A stretch of 64,000 bases of DNA from Proteus mirabilis ATCC 29906 (lineage in GTDB: Bacteria; Pseudomonadota; Gammaproteobacteria; Enterobacterales; Enterobacteriaceae). Shown here in pieces: positions 27,204 to 36,333 of the stretch. The DNA lies in contig NZ_GG668579.1 of NCBI RefSeq assembly GCF_000160755.1, forward strand, positions 376,255 through 440,254. The letters are read 5' to 3'. The notes under the pieces are model-generated. The model had not been told where the DNA came from and ran no database searches. It saw only the letters and a list, made by a program, of their open reading frames with translations. Position numbers and translations under genes: made by a program. Position 1 is the stretch's first letter. The number at the start of each line of letters is the position of its first letter.

Positions 27204-28265
27204 TTAATTATTGATATAGTCCATTTCTTCTCGAGATAACCCTTCAATTTCTACTCTTTTTAGCCAAATAAGAACATCCATAACATCTAATAAATCTTGA
27301 TCTATTATCACTTCAAATAAATGATATTTATGATGTAGCTTCCTTGCTAATTCAGGATAACGAATAACGGGTGTACCAACTTTTTTGGCATAGGCCTTTA
27401 CTGCTAATGCTTTAGCATTAGTACAACTCAATGAAACTATTGGCATTATGCCATTATCAGGATCGAAGTAGATACCTACCGCGACATGTGTGGGATTGAC
27501 AATAACAGCTGATGAGTCGCGGATCACACGTTTCATTGGCTCATCGAGTAATTCTTGATGAAGTTGTCTACGTACCGATTTTATTTCTGGATTTCCTTCC
27601 ATATTTTTATGTTCTTGCTTAACTTCATGTTTTTCCATCATCATATCTTTTATGAATAAAAAGAAATCAGCAATAATATTTAAAATAAGAATAGGTATCG
27701 ATAAAATAAAAAATATAAATATAAAACTAACAACTAATGAGCACCATTTATCAATCACCCCCTCTAAATCAGCGCGATATAGTATAACGACTTCCCCCAT
27801 ATGTAAAATCATGAAAACATAACAAGTTATTAAAAATATAATAATAAATAATATTGTTTTTAAAAAATCTTTTATTGTTCTTATGCTAAATATTTTTTTA
27901 AATCCAGAAATGGGGTTAATATGATTAAAATCAATTTTAATTGCTTCAGTGGCAAGTTTAAAATGGGAGCTAAATAGAGAAGGGATTGCGCCAGATAAAA
28001 AAGTCACAATAATGATCGGTAGTACAATATCAAAGAATAATTTTGATATAACTTCAACATAACTCTTTAAAGAAATACCTGTTGGATGCAGTAAAAGTGA
28101 TTGATAAAATTGATTAAATTCATCCAACTTCACTTGATTAAATAAATATATAACACCAATGAAATAGACTAAACCAGAAACCAGTTCCTTACTTTTAAAC
28201 GATTGTCCTTTTTTTGCTGAATCATCAAGCTTTTTCTGTGTTGGCTTTTCTGTTTTCTCAGCCAT
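27204..28265 (-). CDS. spaS: T3SS export apparatus switch protein, SpaS/YscU family
   Basis: A 353-residue protein (SpaS 356). Four hydrophobic helices fill the first 200 residues, followed by a cytoplasmic domain with the self-cleaving NPTH motif at 257-260. Cleavage at N-P switches secretion from needle parts to translocators. The start overlaps the spaR stop by 8 bases. All key residues are intact. Confidence 0.95.
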   Translation of the reverse strand: MAEKTEKPTQKKLDDSAKKGQSFKSKELVSGLVYFIGVIYLFNQVKLDEFNQFYQSLLLHPTGISLKSYVEVISKLFFDIVLPIIIVTFLSGAIPSLFSSHFKLATEAIKIDFNHINPISGFKKIFSIRTIKDFLKTILFIIIFLITCYVFMILHMGEVVILYRADLEGVIDKWCSLVVSFIFIFFILSIPILILNIIADFFLFIKDMMMEKHEVKQEHKNMEGNPEIKSVRRQLHQELLDEPMKRVIRDSSAVIVNPTHVAVGIYFDPDNGIMPIVSLSCTNAKALAVKAYAKKVGTPVIRYPELARKLHHKYHLFEVIIDQDLLDVMDVLIWLKRVEIEGLSREEMDYINN

Positions 28266-29031
28266 GATAAATACTCATAAAAATAGAATAAAAATATCTA
28301 CTGTTAAAAAAATGATATAATTCATTCGTCATTGCTGAGGTAAAAAAGAGCAGTAATACTAAAAAAGCGATAATACCTTTGATACAAAGAGAGAGAGAAA
28401 ATGCATTTAATTGAGGACAAAATAATGAATAAACCCCTAATGCAACTTCACTTAAGAACATGGTAATTAATACAGGAGAAACCAAAATAATCGCCACTTT
28501 AACCATATCATTTAGCCAATGACCGATAAAATCGTAACCGATATTTTTATTAATATACCCAATAGGAAAAACATCGTAACTCTCTTTTATGGTACTCATT
28601 AAAACAACGAGCCCACCTGTAGCTAAAAAATAGGCCATACAAAACAATCCGGTTAATGACGCAAATTCTGACGATTCAATACCTGTAGTAGGATTAATTG
28701 TATCTCCTATGCTTGCTCCTCTTTGATTATCAACGAATTCTCCAAACGCAGAAGCTATCCAAAATGGCGTGGCAAGTAGCAAGCCGATAACTAGACCTAT
28801 AATTAACTCACTAATTAGAACAATAGCCCAAGTCTCTCTTAAAACCCCTGTTATCGTGATGCTAGGTTTTATTCCTAATGCTATATAAAAAATAATAATA
28901 TATTTTAATAATTGACTATTGAGAACTCGACTATTGAGGAATGGAATAAACATAAAAATAGGAAATAATCTAGCAATGAGCAAAAAAATATCGATTAAAT
29001 AAGATTGTATATATTGCAACAGTACTAGCAT
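28258..29031 (-). CDS. spaR: T3SS export apparatus protein, SpaR/YscT family
   Basis: A 257-residue polytopic inner-membrane protein (SpaR 263) with about six hydrophobic helices, including the FGEFVDNQRGASIGDTINPTTG loop typical of the FliR/YscT family. It helps form the helical export gate with SpaP and SpaQ. It overlaps spaS and lies 5 bases after spaQ. Confidence 0.93.
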   Translation of the reverse strand: MLVLLQYIQSYLIDIFLLIARLFPIFMFIPFLNSRVLNSQLLKYIIIFYIALGIKPSITITGVLRETWAIVLISELIIGLVIGLLLATPFWIASAFGEFVDNQRGASIGDTINPTTGIESSEFASLTGLFCMAYFLATGGLVVLMSTIKESYDVFPIGYINKNIGYDFIGHWLNDMVKVAIILVSPVLITMFLSEVALGVYSLFCPQLNAFSLSLCIKGIIAFLVLLLFFTSAMTNELYHFFNSRYFYSIFMSIYHG

Positions 29032-29036
29032 GATAG

Positions 29037-29291
29037 TTACCCTGCTAACCCAATCGTCAACATCTCTTTAGCATAAATTAGTAACTTATCTCCCATCCAT
29101 CCCATCATCATAAGTAAACAAACAAAAACCCCCACAAGCTTGACACCAAAAGGTAAAGTTTGCTCTTGTATCTGTGTGATCGTTTGCAATAGCCCAATAA
29201 GCAATCCAATAAAGGTCGCGATAGCAATAGGCGCAGCTGAAAGCAATATAATCAAATAAATAGCTTTATTAGCCGCATAAACCATATCCAC
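29037..29291 (-). CDS. spaQ: T3SS export apparatus protein, SpaQ/YscS family
   Basis: An 84-residue protein with two hydrophobic helices, the standard FliQ/SpaQ size (86). The first helix carries AIYLIILLSAAPIAIATFIGLLIGLLQTITQIQEQTLPFG, strongly conserved in this family. Its first base overlaps the spaP stop. Confidence 0.95.
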   Translation of the reverse strand: MDMVYAANKAIYLIILLSAAPIAIATFIGLLIGLLQTITQIQEQTLPFGVKLVGVFVCLLMMMGWMGDKLLIYAKEMLTIGLAG

Positions 29292-29950
29292 TAGTTCACC
29301 GCCATCAAATCAAGATATTGATTAATGAGTCCTTTAGATAACAGTCCCCAACCATCCATGGCGATAAATAAAATAAGTTTTAAAGGTACAGATAATGTAA
29401 TAGGGCTCATCATCATCATACCTAATGCTAATAAAATGCATGAGACAACTAAGTCAATAACAATAAAAGGCAAATAAAGATAGAAACCTATAATAAAAGC
29501 AGATTTTATCTCACTAAGTGCATATGCCGGTAATAATGATAAGAGTGAATTTTCTATGTTTTCTTTATCACCATCACTATTTGGTCTATTCTCTTGCGCT
29601 TGTTCAAAAAAAGCTAATAAATCAGGATCTGAGTAATGATATAGGTATTTTTTATAATCGCCTAACGCCTCATTTGAAAATGACTCGATCGCATCTGGAG
29701 ATGACATATCCACTTTATTTTCAATAACATAGTAACAAATATTTTTAGTAATTGGTGTCATAACAAAAAGCGCCATCATTAAAGCGATAGCATTAAGTAC
29801 CATATTAGAAGGAACTTGCTGCACACCTAATGCATTACGAGTCATAACTAAAACGATAGAAAACTTTAAATAACAAGTTCCTGCAGCAATAATAAAAGGA
29901 GCCAATGTGGCAAGAGCTAGGATCAAGATTAATTGTGTTGAGCTTTCCAT
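29291..29950 (-). CDS. spaP: T3SS export apparatus protein, SpaP/YscR family
   Basis: A 219-residue protein (SpaP 224). It has hydrophobic helices around a soluble middle loop, with FSIVLVMTRNALGVQQVPSNMVLNAIALMMALFVMTP and the C-terminal block FLPFIVIDLVVSCILLALGMMMMSPITLSVPLKLILFI-like. Five copies form the core of the export gate. It is 3 bases after spaO. Confidence 0.95.
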   Translation of the reverse strand: MESSTQLILILALATLAPFIIAAGTCYLKFSIVLVMTRNALGVQQVPSNMVLNAIALMMALFVMTPITKNICYYVIENKVDMSSPDAIESFSNEALGDYKKYLYHYSDPDLLAFFEQAQENRPNSDGDKENIENSLLSLLPAYALSEIKSAFIIGFYLYLPFIVIDLVVSCILLALGMMMMSPITLSVPLKLILFIAMDGWGLLSKGLINQYLDLMAVN

Positions 29951-29953
29951 ATG

Positions 29954-30289
29954 TTATTCGCATTTTATAGATAATTTATTAATTTCTACCGCTAACATAT
30001 CTTTAATTTTGATTAATTCTCCTTGGGCAATAGCTTTACCATTTGCTAAAATATTAATATGACGAATGGCATTATCAGGTAAAATAAATTTCTTCCCTGG
30101 TGCTAATTCTTCAAGTTGATCAATTGATAATGTTTTATTGGCTAAAAGAAAAGATATTGTAATCGGAATAGCGCCAATTGAATTTAAATCAAGTGATTGA
30201 GCTAAATCAATGCTATCTTCTATTATGGCATCGTTTTGCTCATCCTCTTCATTTTCTTCACTATTTTCAACGATAGCATCTAATGTCAC
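29954..30289 (-). CDS. Predicted internal product of spaO (short SPOA form)
   Basis: In-frame start at GTG (30287-30289) preceded by GAGGGTAATTGT, which would give a 111-residue C-terminal SPOA protein. Salmonella SpaO makes a similar short form of about 100 residues from an internal GTG near codon 203. This is inference from position and the ribosome site; the long form is certain, the short one is not. Confidence 0.5.
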   Translation of the reverse strand: MTLDAIVENSEENEEDEQNDAIIEDSIDLAQSLDLNSIGAIPITISFLLANKTLSIDQLEELAPGKKFILPDNAIRHINILANGKAIAQGELIKIKDMLAVEINKLSIKCE

Positions 30290-30883
30290 ACAATTACCCT
30301 CATCCCATGAAAAATAAAAATATTTTTTATCACCAACATTAAAAGAAAAATGGATATCATCTATTAATAAAACATCCCCTGGTAATATTGTTTTTAATAA
30401 TGAAAGTGATATTTTACTGTAACCAAAAATAAAACTTGTTATAAAACCTATTTTATTTTTTGGAAATACTGTCAATTCATATTTCCATTTAATATCGCAA
30501 ATAAAAACATGACCTAATGTGGTATCTACACAAGGATAGCAAGATCCTTTTTCAGCACCTAAACAGATATTTTCAACACATGATGACATTGGCTCTTTAG
30601 AAAAAGGAAATAATAATGTTGATAAAGATTGTGAAAAAAGAGCAATTAAATAGTTTTCAGGTACTAATTCCCAATCAATTTTTTTTTCAGGATATAAGTT
30701 ATCCATGACTTGACTAACTGAAATTAACGCCGTTAAGGTTCCTAATTTATTCTCACATCTCAATACAAAATATAGCTGTTTTTCTGTTATTTTTTTTGTA
30801 CCAAAGATAGAAGATAATATTACCATGTCATTAATTTTATTTGTTTCTTTATGGTTATTATCTACCTCTACGTTAATACTCAT
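29954..30883 (-). CDS. spaO: T3SS sorting-platform (C-ring) protein, SpaO/Spa33/YscQ family
   Basis: A 309-residue protein (SpaO 303) with a variable N-terminal part and a C-terminal SPOA domain (SIDLAQSLDLNSIGAIPITISFLLANKTLSIDQLEEL to the end). It forms the cytoplasmic sorting platform with OrgA/OrgB and the ATPase. An acidic linker (SEENEEDEQND) separates two SPOA-type regions. A GTG codon at V199 with GAGGG 8 bases upstream is well placed for an internal start, giving the short SPOA form known from Salmonella and Yersinia. The start overlaps spaN by 4 bases. Confidence 0.88.
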   Translation of the reverse strand: MSINVEVDNNHKETNKINDMVILSSIFGTKKITEKQLYFVLRCENKLGTLTALISVSQVMDNLYPEKKIDWELVPENYLIALFSQSLSTLLFPFSKEPMSSCVENICLGAEKGSCYPCVDTTLGHVFICDIKWKYELTVFPKNKIGFITSFIFGYSKISLSLLKTILPGDVLLIDDIHFSFNVGDKKYFYFSWDEGNCVTLDAIVENSEENEEDEQNDAIIEDSIDLAQSLDLNSIGAIPITISFLLANKTLSIDQLEELAPGKKFILPDNAIRHINILANGKAIAQGELIKIKDMLAVEINKLSIKCE

Positions 30884-32058
30884 TCATTTTCATCCTCTCT
30901 TTCATAAATAGCATTAATAGAGTTGATATACCACGATTTATTTTTATGGCTATTAGTTAGATCTATGGATAATCCCCCATTATATTGCTTCAAATTCTCT
31001 AATGCTGTTTGATAAACGCGTCCTGAGGAGGCAATTAACTGAACTTGTTTATCAATAAAATGAATTTTAGCCTGATGATAACGACTCTTCCATTTTGTAA
31101 ATGTATAAGTAATGCTTGGTGGTAGAGTCAACATAGATATTTTTTTATCTATTACTTGCCAAGCAGGTAGCTGTGAAACCATTTTGGCTACTTTTGGTAA
31201 TGCAATTACCGTTTTTATTGGTGTAACTTGCGAAGAAAAAGGAACAACTTTATTAGTTTCAGTGATATTTTCTTGATAAATTTCCGGTTCTTCTTTTGTA
31301 TCAACTTTTGATACGTTATTTAGCGGCATTGCCATACTAGACTCAATATTTTTGTATGCACTGTTATTCTCTTTCTGATGAATTTGAGCCTGTTTTTCCT
31401 GCTTAGTTGCACTGCTAACTAAATCAACATTATCATTATTAACGGGTTCTTTTTTAATTATTTTTTCTAAAAACTTAATATACTGTTGTTGATTTATTTT
31501 TTTATCTACGAAAATAGGAAATACTGAACTCTTTTTTGTCGATAAGAATTCATTAACCATCGTTTTAACATTGTTTTTTCTTATTATGTCTTTAATGACA
31601 GTTTTTTCTTCTATTCCTACATGGGGTTGTAGTTTGTATTTATCTATCTTAGATGTTTTTTTATTTATTCTCTGATCAGTGAGCTGTGCTTTTTTTTCTT
31701 CTCTTCCTATATATAAAGAGTTAAATCCTTTTTTTATATTTATATCTAAAGATATTTTTTTAGTTTTAGAACCACCAGATGATAATAAATACCGATGACT
31801 TAATAGCAAACCTTCATAATTTTCTGGCATTTTATCTTCCTGAAGATCTTGCTCATCGTTATGACTGGCAATATTGTCTTTTAAACTCGCTATTTTTTTA
31901 AGTATATCTAATTTCTCTGCTAATTTTTTTATACTTTCAGGTGTAAGCTGACATTTATTCAAATACCTATTTACGCTATAAGACTCAGTTGGAATATCAC
32001 TTTCCGTTTTTTCACTAGATAGCGTCATCTTATTTGAGTTAGATATTCCCTGAACCAT
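30880..32058 (-). CDS. spaN: T3SS needle-length regulator, SpaN/InvJ/Spa32-like
   Basis: A 392-residue hydrophilic protein rich in Lys, Ser and Gln, in the exact slot of spaN between spaM and spaO. InvJ is 336 residues, and this family varies much in sequence and length. The last 80 residues (PPSITYTFTKWKSRYHQAKIHFIDKQVQLIASSGRVYQTALENL) look folded, as expected for the conserved C-terminal substrate-switch domain. It sets needle length and triggers the SpaS switch. Identification rests largely on gene order. Confidence 0.75.
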   Translation of the reverse strand: MVQGISNSNKMTLSSEKTESDIPTESYSVNRYLNKCQLTPESIKKLAEKLDILKKIASLKDNIASHNDEQDLQEDKMPENYEGLLLSHRYLLSSGGSKTKKISLDINIKKGFNSLYIGREEKKAQLTDQRINKKTSKIDKYKLQPHVGIEEKTVIKDIIRKNNVKTMVNEFLSTKKSSVFPIFVDKKINQQQYIKFLEKIIKKEPVNNDNVDLVSSATKQEKQAQIHQKENNSAYKNIESSMAMPLNNVSKVDTKEEPEIYQENITETNKVVPFSSQVTPIKTVIALPKVAKMVSQLPAWQVIDKKISMLTLPPSITYTFTKWKSRYHQAKIHFIDKQVQLIASSGRVYQTALENLKQYNGGLSIDLTNSHKNKSWYINSINAIYEREDENE

Positions 32059-32500
32059 ATAATGCTATCTCCTGTATTTCATTCTGCTCTAACCTTTCAA
32101 TATATAGCTCTTTCTCTAATGCTTTTCTTTCAAAATAAAGTGTCATTTTATTTTGTTTTTTGACGGCCTTTTGTCGTTGTTTTTTTAGCGCCTCACTCTG
32201 TTTTTCTAAATCATTCAGTTTATCCTTTATTTCTTCAACTTGAGCGACATAAAAATTTATTGAATGTAAAACAATAGCTTGCTTCCTTCTTTGTTGATGA
32301 AACGAATGAATTGAATAAATACCGGCTTTTTCATAAGCGGGTACTTCACTCTTTAAAGCACTAATTAATTGCTCTTGCTCTTTTTTCTTCTGTTCAGCTT
32401 CTGTAATAAGTTTTTTATATTTTAATTGTTCTTTTTCTATTTTTTTTTGCCGTTGGGCAATGGCACTAATCAATGCTTGATGCTTAAGCGGTAATCTCAT
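32039..32500 (-). CDS. spaM: T3SS central stalk protein, SpaM/InvI (YscO-like)
   Basis: A 153-residue, almost entirely helical and highly charged protein, predicted as a long coiled coil (RQKKIEKEQLKYKKLITEAEQKKKEQEQLI and later LNDLEKQSEALKKQRQKAVKKQNK). SpaM/InvI is 147 residues. Such proteins insert in the ATPase ring. It overlaps spaL by 17 bases and spaN by 20 bases. Assigned mainly by place and structure. Confidence 0.82.
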   Translation of the reverse strand: MRLPLKHQALISAIAQRQKKIEKEQLKYKKLITEAEQKKKEQEQLISALKSEVPAYEKAGIYSIHSFHQQRRKQAIVLHSINFYVAQVEEIKDKLNDLEKQSEALKKQRQKAVKKQNKMTLYFERKALEKELYIERLEQNEIQEIALYGSGNI

Positions 32501-33782
32501 ACATTTGTTCTAATGTTTGTTGAAAATCGGCTTTTTCTTTAAAGGATTGAGTAAGAAAGCTTTCTATCTTGGCTTGTTTTCTTACCGCGATATCATTTAA
32601 TTCGTTATCTCCTTCATGATATTCTCCTAACTCTTGCAATAACTTAACATCTTGTAATCGCATCAATATTTGTCTTATTTTTAAAGCAGATTTTTGTTGT
32701 TTACTATCAGTGACTTGTTGAAAAACCCGACTCACACTACCTAATACATCAATAGCAGGATAGTGCCCTGATGCTGCTATTTTTCGAGATAAATAAATAT
32801 GTCCATCTAAAATAGAACGAATTTCTTCACCGATCGCATCTGGCTCATCATCACTCTCTAATAAAACAGTATAAAATGCCGTAATGGAGCCTGTTTTTGT
32901 TACCCCTGGACGCTCTAAAATAGCGGGAAGTTTATCAAATACAGATGCTGGATATCCTTTACGTACGGGCAACTCACCCGCTGTTAATGCGATATCCCTT
33001 AACGCTCGACAATAACGAGTCATAGAATCAATAAATAAAACGACATTTTTTCCTTGTTGACGAAAATATTCGGCAACCGTTGTTGCCACTAAAGCCGCAT
33101 TACACCTTTCTACCGCTGATTGTTCTGAAGTTGAGCAAATTAAAACCGTATTTTCACATCGCTTATGTTGCTTTAATTCTTCAATAAACTCTGTAACTTC
33201 TCTTCCTCGTTCACCAATCAAGCCAATAACAAAAACATCTGCCTGTGCAAAACGGATAATCATATTCATTAACATCGTTTTACCCGTTCCTGCACTAGCA
33301 AAAATCCCCATTCGTTGCCCCAATCCACAACTTAATAATCCATCAATAGCACGTATACCTGACTTAAATAGTGTTGTAATAGGCAGCCTATCACTAAACA
33401 AAGGTGGCCGACCTTCGATAGGACATAAGGTACTAAAGGTCTTCTCTGCTATTTCTGTATTAAATCGTAATAAGCAATTCCCTTTACTATCAATCATGCT
33501 GCCTAATATATGTGGGCCTAGGGCAACTGAAAATGTTTTTCCTGTTGGCTCAACTATAATTTGTAAAGAGTAACCTTGAGCGCTTCCCATCATACTTAAT
33601 ATTGCTATGTTATTATGAAACCCAATAACAATAGCTTCACCGAGAATATTTTCACTGAAAATATTCTCTTTTAGTTGGCAGACCTCCCCAATAAAAACAT
33701 CACGTAACATCACTTCTAAAATATTTCCTTGTATTCGTAAAGGATGCGCTGCGTTATGAAACATTAGAAATCTGGCGTTCAT
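32484..33782 (-). CDS. invC: T3SS ATPase, InvC/SpaL/YscN family
   Basis: A 432-residue ATPase (InvC 431). The P-loop is ASAGTGKT at 162-169; further blocks are GLIGERGREVTEFIEEL, the Walker B segment NVVLFIDSMTRYCRALRDIAL, and the VFDKLPAILERPG region. It strips chaperones from substrates and unfolds them at the export gate. Gene spacing is tight: 3 bases after invB, and it overlaps spaM. Confidence 0.96.
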   Translation of the reverse strand: MNARFLMFHNAAHPLRIQGNILEVMLRDVFIGEVCQLKENIFSENILGEAIVIGFHNNIAILSMMGSAQGYSLQIIVEPTGKTFSVALGPHILGSMIDSKGNCLLRFNTEIAEKTFSTLCPIEGRPPLFSDRLPITTLFKSGIRAIDGLLSCGLGQRMGIFASAGTGKTMLMNMIIRFAQADVFVIGLIGERGREVTEFIEELKQHKRCENTVLICSTSEQSAVERCNAALVATTVAEYFRQQGKNVVLFIDSMTRYCRALRDIALTAGELPVRKGYPASVFDKLPAILERPGVTKTGSITAFYTVLLESDDEPDAIGEEIRSILDGHIYLSRKIAASGHYPAIDVLGSVSRVFQQVTDSKQQKSALKIRQILMRLQDVKLLQELGEYHEGDNELNDIAVRKQAKIESFLTQSFKEKADFQQTLEQMYEITA

Positions 33783-33785
33783 TAT

Positions 33786-34205
33786 TTAGCCAATAAACCG
33801 TTGATGTATACTATTCATAATTTGAAAATAGTCATCAATGGCTCTTGCCATGCTTTCTCCATTTTGCAATGCAATTGGCATAAATGATGCTCTTAATTCT
33901 AAAGAGTCCTCAATTCTCACCAAGGCCGGTTGTCCAGGGTAAAAACTTTCTGTTTGATTATTGATGCTATCTAATAATAATTCGGCACTAATTTGTGTAA
34001 GTAATTTTTCATCATAATCACAAAGCACCGACCAAATCATAGGAACCTCGTCAACAACCAATAAATTAATATCTGGCATATCACCTAAACTAATGGTAAT
34101 GGTTGAATGGTTATCGATTGATTTCCCCCCTGAAAATAAATCATTCCGACCAATAACATTCATTGCATCCATAAGTAAGCTAGCAAGATCAAAAGACATA
34201 ATCAC
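33786..34205 (-). CDS. invB: T3SS class IB effector chaperone, InvB/Spa15 family
   Basis: A 139-residue small acidic protein at the invB/spa15 position between invA and the ATPase gene (InvB 135). LASLLMDAMNVIGRNDLF, the beta segment NLLVVDEVPMIWSVLC, and ALVRIEDSLELRASFMPIAL fit the fold. Class IB chaperones serve several effectors encoded elsewhere. Its presence implies effectors exist outside this island, such as the tyrosine phosphatase at 49.6 kb. Confidence 0.85.
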   Translation of the reverse strand: MIMSFDLASLLMDAMNVIGRNDLFSGGKSIDNHSTITISLGDMPDINLLVVDEVPMIWSVLCDYDEKLLTQISAELLLDSINNQTESFYPGQPALVRIEDSLELRASFMPIALQNGESMARAIDDYFQIMNSIHQRFIG

Positions 34206-34207
34206 TC

Positions 34208-36319
34208 CTAAATAGATTGTAATACATTAATTTCAATATCAGATGTTATCTCATCATAAGATAATACCGGTATTTGAGGATATTGAGTTTCTATTAGTTT
34301 TTTTACAAAACGCCTTATATCTATTGATGTTAAAAATATATAATCCTGAATATATTTAATATCATCAATAACCATAGATATTTTTTCTATTATCATATCT
34401 AATTCAGCAGGTTCTAAATTCAATAATGTGCCAGAAGAACTTTGTCTTATTCCACTACGAATTATCTCTTCCATATCGTTAGATAAGATAATTGCATTAA
34501 ACTTCCCATCGGTTGAAAAAAAATAACTAATATAACGAGCAAGAAGCGTTCTAATGTGTTCAGTAAGTAGCACGGGATCTTTTTCTTTGCTCCCCCATTG
34601 AACTAAGCCCCCTATAATAGTCTTTATGTTTCTAATAGGAATTTTTTCTTGTACTAATCGTTGCAAAACATCATTTATCCTCTGAATAGAAACTTGCCTA
34701 TAACACTCTTTTAAAAGCTCAGGGGCACTCTTTTCTAATTTATCAAGGATATCTTTTGTTTCTTGAATACCAAGAAACTCTGTAATATTTAATGTGATCA
34801 GATCAGAGAATTTTCTATAAAAGTAACTTTCTGAACGTTCCGCTTTGTAACCTAATGGCGCTAATTTAGATTCATCATCACGCTCAATCCAATAATGGGT
34901 TTTATTATCATCTTCAATACTTATTAAGTTAAAGCCTAAAGAGAGCAATTCATCATTAGGATTTTCTATATGAAAAAGAGGAAAAGGACAATTAAGTTCT
35001 TTTGCTTTAACTTCGTTAATTAAAATAATAATTTTATCGTCATCTATTTTATCTGAATAGTGAATCACAATATCTGGTAATAATATACCATATTGTAAAA
35101 TAAATTCTTTTTGTAGCCATTTTTCAAAAACTATTTTTGTTAAATATGGTTTTTTCTTAGTAGAAAGAGTGATGATTAATGGCAAAGTTTCAGCTTGTGA
35201 TAAGGTAATATTTTCTGTTAATAAACTATTATCTACTTCTTCCCCATGTTTACCAGAAAATAAATTTGACATAAGTCCTTTTTTACTGTCGACATTAGTA
35301 GCATTAAGATTATCTTTTTCATCTTCTTTTTTATATTCTTTTTTACTATTCTTCCATTTTATTTTAAAAAAGTAGACGCCAAGCATTGCAGATAAAATAA
35401 GAAAAACAGGTGTGGGAAATCCTGGTAAAAAACCGATACCAAAAGCCAAAATAGCTGTAACAAGCAAAGCAAAATCTTGTGCCAATAGCTCATTCATAAT
35501 GCTATAGCCCAAATTATTATTTTCACCACCGACACGTGTTACAATAAATCCGGCACTAATAGAGATAAGTAAAGCAGGAATTTGTGCAACTAATCCATCC
35601 CCTATCGTTAAAAGTGTATATGTATGTAATGCCTCTGTAATAGATAACCCCATTTGAGCCATACCTACCGATATGCCACCAATTAAGTTCACGAAGATAA
35701 TGACAATGCCGGCTATCGCATCCCCTTTTATAAATTTCATGGCACCATCGAATGAACCATATAATTGACTCTCTTGTCCTAACTCTTTCCTTCTGATCTG
35801 AACTTCTTCATTCGTAATGATCCCTGATTTTAAATCAGCATCAATACTCATTTGTTTTCCAGGCATACCATCCAAAGAGAAACGAGCCGCGACCTCCGCT
35901 ACTCGTTCAGATCCTTTAGTAATCACGAGAAATTGCACTATGGTCACAATGGAAAAGACAACAAAACCTACAACAAGATTTTCACCAATGACAAACTCAC
36001 CAAATGAGGTAATGATCTCTCCTGCATCTGCATCTAATAATATAAGACGGCTAGTGCTTATTGATAAAGCAAGCCGGAAAAGAGTTGTTATAAGCAATAA
36101 TGCAGGAAATGTCATAAAGTTCAGTATACGTTTAATATAAAATGAACTCATAAAGATAAGAATTGCAATAGTAATATTTAAACCTATAAGAAAGTCGACC
36201 AAATAAGTTGGCAAAGGTATAATTAACATCATTATAACCAGTATCATCACTGATAGTACGATAAGTTCTGGTTTGTTTTTTATTGCTAATAGAAACTTAT
36301 AAATCATAAACTTTGCCAA
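34208..36319 (-). CDS. invA: T3SS major export gate protein, InvA/MxiA/YscV family
   Basis: A 703-residue protein (InvA 685). The first half has about eight membrane helices including the FHIPEP region (GERVAEVAARFSLDGMPGKQMSIDADLKSG). The second half is the cytoplasmic domain that forms a nonamer ring and docks chaperones. A charged linker of about 60 residues (KKEYKKEDEKDNLNATNVDSKKG) separates the halves and explains the extra length. It abuts invB by 2 bases. Confidence 0.95.
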   Translation of the reverse strand: MAKFMIYKFLLAIKNKPELIVLSVMILVIMMLIIPLPTYLVDFLIGLNITIAILIFMSSFYIKRILNFMTFPALLLITTLFRLALSISTSRLILLDADAGEIITSFGEFVIGENLVVGFVVFSIVTIVQFLVITKGSERVAEVAARFSLDGMPGKQMSIDADLKSGIITNEEVQIRRKELGQESQLYGSFDGAMKFIKGDAIAGIVIIFVNLIGGISVGMAQMGLSITEALHTYTLLTIGDGLVAQIPALLISISAGFIVTRVGGENNNLGYSIMNELLAQDFALLVTAILAFGIGFLPGFPTPVFLILSAMLGVYFFKIKWKNSKKEYKKEDEKDNLNATNVDSKKGLMSNLFSGKHGEEVDNSLLTENITLSQAETLPLIITLSTKKKPYLTKIVFEKWLQKEFILQYGILLPDIVIHYSDKIDDDKIIILINEVKAKELNCPFPLFHIENPNDELLSLGFNLISIEDDNKTHYWIERDDESKLAPLGYKAERSESYFYRKFSDLITLNITEFLGIQETKDILDKLEKSAPELLKECYRQVSIQRINDVLQRLVQEKIPIRNIKTIIGGLVQWGSKEKDPVLLTEHIRTLLARYISYFFSTDGKFNAIILSNDMEEIIRSGIRQSSSGTLLNLEPAELDMIIEKISMVIDDIKYIQDYIFLTSIDIRRFVKKLIETQYPQIPVLSYDEITSDIEINVLQSI

Positions 36320-36333
36320 TAATTAATTGTTTT

